Assembly: GCA_021234155.1 (NCBI GenBank)
Contig: JAJEKV010000027.1
Coordinates: 17,937,644 to 18,001,643, forward strand
Direction of reading: 5' to 3'
Origin: Isoetes taiwanensis
Taxonomy: Eukaryota > Streptophyta > Lycopodiopsida > Isoetales > Isoetaceae
DNA: 64,000 bases
Shown here: piece by piece, positions 59,567-64,000 of the stretch
How positions within the stretch are numbered: the first letter of the stretch is position 1
Layout: every line of letters starts with the position of its first letter
The notes under the pieces: generated by a model
Databases searched by the model: none
Seen by the model: only the letters and a program-made list of their open reading frames with translations
Told to the model about the DNA's origin: nothing
Translations under genes and position numbers: made by a program

Positions 59567-60660
59567 TTCCTTTCCTGGCCTCTAATGTGCTATTAGCATC
59601 CATTTCATTTCTATTAAACATCAAACATCAACCAGACTTTTGTGAGAATGAAATTATTGAAGTAAGTTCTATGGTTGTTGGATTACTTTCTTCAAACTTT
59701 TGTGGGAATGAAATTATAGAAGTAAGTTCTATGGTTGGCTGGAATCGTGGGTTTACTTTCTTCAGATCTGATGAGGGTCGGGAATTTTTATACTGCAGTA
59801 AAATTATCTGTCTTCCTCAGTACCTAGAAGATATTATTCACAATGATCCCAGAATTGAGTAAGGCTATTCCAGTAGGGTCTCCTATGGTAAACAAAGAGA
59901 TAAACCCACTGCGAGCAATATGGCTTTCTTTTTTGTATTGAACCTCAAGTAGAAATTGTTTCTTTCTTATAAAACTGCACATGATACTCTCATCTTTGGT
60001 TTAATTCTGAAATAAAAGGTAACCAAGAAGCCCATCTCATTCTGTGGTAGACATTGGCTATCTCAAGTTGCATCTCCATGACTAATGAAATGCTTAATAT
60101 CCAACTCTCAACCACGTTTATGTTGTCTACCCCTTTTTGTCAGGTCTAATCTTTGTAATTGCAATTAGAAGGACATCCGAGAAAATGGAGCAGAATATCA
60201 TGGAATAGATTGTTTGTGTTTAATCTAAACCCATTTATTTGTGGACAGGAACAATCAGGCCAGTTATCCCGTCAGCCAATGAAGAGAGAGACAATTCTCC
60301 AGCTTTGGATAAAGTAAAAGCACTTGGTGGGGAGGTTGTTCTGCTTAGTGATGATGAGGGTGATGAGTTGAAAACAGAAGATGCTACCCATCAAAGAAAC
60401 ATGGAATGCCAATCAACCTTGCATGGCAAATCAGATAAGAAAGAATGCTTATCCCCTAGAGATATCAATGGCTCAGAAGCACTTTTTAGCCTTAACATAG
60501 ATTTGAAGAATCCTGTTGTTGAGCTTGTTGAGCAGTGTGGAGAATGTAGCTCGGTTGTTGGCATGGAGGGAAATATCACCTCAAGATCAGCTGTTCAGGA
60601 CATAAACGTGAAGCCACCAATGCAAAAAAGGCCCTGCACGGATAATAAGATAAGATAAGA
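59567..60660 (+). pseudogene. likely downstream exons of the JmjC remnant
   Basis: Frames at about 59640-59860 (a 57-base unit around GAATGAAATTATTGAAGTAA is duplicated at 59645 and 59707) and 60239-60658. The latter has an acceptor-like TTGTGGACAG before it and reads PVIPSANEERDNSPALDKVK, GGEVVLLSDDEGDELKTEDA, then Ser/Asp-rich sequence. It would suit the linker of a JMJ14-like protein but was not matched to a specific domain. It ends in GATAAGATAAGATAA. Confidence 0.35.
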
Positions 60661-62340
60661 TAATGCAAGAACCCTAAAACATTAGGGTCGACTCCAAAAA
60701 CACAATCGCTTATCCCCATTTAGATTCACGCATCTGCAAATTGCTGCTTTGGATTACTTGCTGGTGTATGATATGATCCAACCCTTGTTTTGAATAAGAG
60801 GGTGGACATGCAGATCGTGGTGCATTTTTTCCTATTTGAAGATAAAATCATATCATTTGGATTGCTTTCTGAGCTGCTGTCTGTTTGCAAAAAGACTTGA
60901 AGGGAAAAGGCATTTGCTGTTAGCGAAGTTGTTGATCCGAGCAGCTCTAGTTTTATAAACAGATTCTTGCAGACAGAAGAAGGGATAGGCATTGGTCGGA
61001 TTTTGCCTGTGAAGATGACTGCTGCTTCTGGACTTAGCCGCTTCTTCGCACTAGAAACCCCTTCGATCCTTGCATGAAAAGAAAACAATAGTTTCGTAAG
61101 GCTTTACCATAGAAAACTTGCCCTAAAACACAAGGGCTCGATGCTTGCATGAAATTTCCACAAATACATACATATAAGAAAAATACATACCTAACGAAAC
61201 CATTAGAAACACATGCAAAATTTAGAGATAGAAGAAGACAATGTGGCACGCACTCTAAATGTACGAATTAGTAGATCTTGTCAAATACGTTCTACAAATT
61301 ACAGCAAAACCATATTAAAAACTATACAAAAATACTAAACGAAACCCCCTGTTATTATGCTACATATTTATGCTCTCGTATAGTTTGTTTTGCCAAGTAA
61401 GTTTCTCTAGCATGTATAAATAATTATCCATTACCTTTATGCATTAGTTGCTTATGAAGCTAATATTCATCTCATGGCATGGCCACCCTATATGTAGAGC
61501 AGAATGAAGAAGTATATTCTAAGAAAAATGATGGGCTGGAGAAGATGGTGAGGGCTCTGCACTTAGTACACATTGGAAAAGCGTTGTGCCCTTCCTCTAG
61601 TATCGTATGCATGTGGGACTGCAGGCTCTAGTTAATGCATGGAAGGAAGCTTTCCTTGTACTTGCTACATCTACTTGTTATCTTCGGGGTGGAACATTAG
61701 GTGGTGTCGTCTTCAGTCTGTCACATGATATTTTGCTTCAAATGATTTTGTGGAGCTATGCTATTTTCTGTTCACATGTCTGGGTCTATAGTGCAGACAC
61801 GTTTAGGCTATCTGGCTATTATGGAGCCTTGAATAAATGTATTTATTACATTATATTAACAAAAATAAAAATATCTTGCCTTCAAAAATAAAAAATAAAA
61901 ATGACGTGTTATGTATTCAAGCACTTAAGCTAGTGCTGCCTGTTAAATGAACCTTTTTTACATCTTTAAATCATGGATTATGTGCTACCTATTAAATGAA
62001 CCTTTTTTACATCCTCAAATCATGCATGTTCTTATCATTATCATGCATGCAATTGTTGCTTATGGCACGACAACCCTATATGTAGAGCAAAATGAAGTAT
62101 ATCAGAAAAGGTAAAGCCTTATGTGTATTCAAGCACTTAAAATTTGTAATTGTAAAGCTATTACAATCCAAGATAGCTTTACACTCTTGAAATCTTACAC
62201 TAGAATCCTAAATAGGATATTTACAGCAAACACAATTCCAATCACTGAAAGGAACCCATATGCACATCGTGGACACCCTAAGCCACCTTAATTTATAACC
62301 ACTATGAGATTAATTTCTCCACTTGCAACATGTTACATAC
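60661..62340. other. no recognised gene; local duplications
   Basis: A 49-base unit (TRTTAAATGAACCTTTTTTACATC) occurs at 61941 and 61990. CCCTATATGTAGAGCARAAT lies at about 61487 and 62072, showing a wider duplication about 585 bases apart. Minus-strand frames at 60726-61249 and the plus-strand frame 61607-61891 have no motif. Confidence 0.4.
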
Positions 62341-62870
62341 CTTCTGGAATATCAATAGCGATGACTGCAAACTCGGCAAAGATGCAAAATATGAAGTTAA
62401 CCTTGCTTGGATATCCGCCCTGCAATGCTCTGCTAAGTGTTTTCATGTGCATAGCCAAGTCATTTGTGTTATGTGTGGGAGTTCTACAGGTCCATAATAT
62501 AATGATCTATTATTACACTCAAATTGAAAATGGCTTAACTTCATAAGATTCACGTATCATAACAATAGGCCACAATAACTGCATTGCATAAGAGTTCAGG
62601 ATGAAAATGTTAAATGCTTTTCAAAAATACAATGAAATAAGCTTAGAATTCACCTAAAATCTGTGTTCTACACCATAACGCATGTCACTCTTAACCGTCC
62701 ATTACACCAAAACAAGGACACAAAACATCGCTTGAATGTGGCAACAACGTTCACATTTTGTAAAAGACGTCCCATGGTTGTTAGATCTATATAAGCAATG
62801 CAAACCAAGAATCCAGGACCCACAAAGGCAAGAAGTTTTAAAATTACCAAAAAATTTGTTGTTCCCACAC
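62340..62870 (-). pseudogene. NRAMP-type metal transporter remnant
   Basis: Two exon pieces on the minus strand. The first (about 62850-62770) reads LLAFVGPGFLVCIAYIDLTT and RLLQNVNVV, the first membrane helix of NRAMP proteins (family consensus FVGPGFLVSIAYIDPGN). The second (about 62428-62341) reads LQGGYPSKVNFIFCIFAEFA and VIAIDIPE with a donor CCAGAAG|GTATGT, matching the helix with the ADIPEV motif. About 40 residues usually between them are missing or unrecognised. The metal-binding DPGN is DLTT here, so activity would be lost. Confidence 0.6.
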
Positions 62871-62908
62871 TGTAATCGTAATGCCTTGAACGTTTTGACC
62901 TTATAATT

Positions 62909-63982
62909 TTAATCCTTATGCAACGTTACCTTTTGTCTTCTGTGATGTGATCTTTCCTCCAAACTTGAAGCAAAGCCAGAACTAAAATGCTCAGAAATGA
63001 AAGAGCTTCGCATACACTGCCCGCAAGTGGCGATCGTACCTTCATAGTCTGCATCAGTTTCTGTGATGCCAAGTTGCTTGGCCTCAGAGGTGCTATACTC
63101 GCGCTCTAATATCTCTAGTCCAGCCGATGTTCCTGCATCATCAAGCCTGCGTTTTCTGTTTTTCATCAATTGTTTAGCATTATCTGACCGCTGTTTCGCA
63201 GAATCCCACATCTTTTCTGCTGCTGCCTTTACTTTTTCAGGCTCTGGCAACTTAAATTCCTGAAGCTTTAACGTTTCTGTGGCTGCTGCTTTGTCACAAG
63301 TCCCCACAGGAAGCTCATACTGGGCATAGTACCTCCCTATAAAAGGAAGCAAACTGTCATGGCGTTCCCTATCCTGTCCCTTCAGATTTTTCCACAATAA
63401 GCCGCTGCTTTTCCAATGCTGCTCTGGAGTGACGATGATGTAGGAAGTTAACTCCTCATAGCTCGTCATCTCCCACATGAAAGCTGCTGTCTCTAATAGT
63501 TTCTGCTCCAAAATGCTGTGCGTCTCGGATATTGTAGCCTGGCCCATAATATTTGGTTTGAATAGCAGAAAGTCCACTAGAGGATTGTGCATCATTGGGA
63601 GCCAAAGGTACTGTGTTATATCCTTTACATCTTCTCTTGCCTTCTCAATATCAGCCAGATGTTTGTAATGCCTAATCTTCCTCTTCCCCACCTCAAGTAT
63701 CAACTGAGAAGGATAAGCATTTACTGCCCGCGCCCGCTCAGGAGTATCACCAATTGATACTGCTACCAGTCTAGTCTGCCTCTCCGACCAGAAACGAGCC
63801 ATACAATATTCGTATCCGTATCCACGCAAAGAGGCAGTGATGCGCTGACATTCTGTAGCTTTCACAAACGCCACCACTTCGTCCCTCTTGACATCCCAGT
63901 AGCGGTCAAAATATGCATTGGCAAGGTAGTCGGTAGCAAACTCTACAGTGTAGTCCTCATACCTCTCAGTTTCCGGATCCAT
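62909..63982 (-). CDS. unrecognised protein, 357 codons, reaches window edge
   Basis: An intact frame from ATG 63982 (MDPETERYEDYTVEFATDYL) to 62909. Notable parts: AYFDRYWDVKRDEVVAFVKA, LRGYGYEYCMARFWSERQTR, AREDVKDITQYLWLPMMHNP, MTSYEELTSYIIVTPEQHWK, a basic patch MKNRKRRLDD, and CGQCMRSSF near the end. The frame remains open upstream of the ATG to the window edge after CTGCAGG, so 63982 may not be the true start and this may be an internal exon. It is rich in Tyr/Trp and charged residues, soluble in character, with no membrane segment. I do not recognise the family. Its intact length stands out against the decayed surroundings. Confidence 0.6.
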   Translation of the reverse strand: MDPETERYEDYTVEFATDYLANAYFDRYWDVKRDEVVAFVKATECQRITASLRGYGYEYCMARFWSERQTRLVAVSIGDTPERARAVNAYPSQLILEVGKRKIRHYKHLADIEKAREDVKDITQYLWLPMMHNPLVDFLLFKPNIMGQATISETHSILEQKLLETAAFMWEMTSYEELTSYIIVTPEQHWKSSGLLWKNLKGQDRERHDSLLPFIGRYYAQYELPVGTCDKAAATETLKLQEFKLPEPEKVKAAAEKMWDSAKQRSDNAKQLMKNRKRRLDDAGTSAGLEILEREYSTSEAKQLGITETDADYEGTIATCGQCMRSSFISEHFSSGFASSLEERSHHRRQKVTLHKD

Positions 63983-64000
63983 TTCAAAGAGCCTGCAGGG

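Overview
The window is nuclear DNA from a land plant with a large, repeat-rich genome. The evidence is a plant-type ribosomal protein gene with an intron and a telo-box, a JMJ14-like JmjC gene remnant, plant-type LTR retrotransposons, LINEs, Helitron ends and a tRNA-derived SINE. The mix of replitron-like and LINE remnants would fit a fern or another early-diverging lineage, but that placement is inference. Only one gene is recognisable and intact (eL22). Most of the window is nested, decaying mobile DNA.

Layout. 1-3166: an array of degenerate palindromic repeats, then AT-rich sequence. 3167-17439: a composite of two related Ty3/gypsy elements, A and B, on the minus strand. Element A supplies the outer LTRs, gag, protease, the start of RT, and an integrase with a C-terminal chromodomain. 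B supplies the middle LTR and the ORF at 5741-6130. A LINE with target-site duplication sits inside A's 5' LTR. 17440-22590: unassigned sequence, a broken replitron-like HUH gene, and SINE/tandem duplications. 22591-23464: RPL22. 23500-47500: exon-like fragments, two Helitron 3' ends, several truncated LINEs sharing one 3' tail, MITE-like and foldback elements. 47795-60660: a JMJ14-like JmjC pseudogene (plus strand) split by a third Ty3/gypsy element, D (49116-58954), which carries a long extra ORF after pol. 62340-62870: an NRAMP-like remnant (minus). 62909-63982: an unrecognised 357-codon ORF (minus) running to the window edge.

Main discovery candidate. Between the LTR and gag of element A there are about 4 kb of extra sense-strand ORFs. 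ORF1 (13498-12223, minus) ends in a histone H3 fold that aligns with canonical H3 residues 60-135 without a gap, and also matches residues about 37-58 upstream of a single stop. The related element B has at the same place an ORF whose protein begins MARTKQTMRK, the start of the histone H3 tail (MARTKQTARK). A's ORF1 begins MANTKST. So a Ty3/gypsy family whose integrase has a chromodomain (a class of domain known to read H3 tails) appears to have captured H3 sequence and placed it in a leader ORF ahead of gag. I know of no described LTR retrotransposon with this architecture, but I could not search. The copies here are broken; the biological role is inference.
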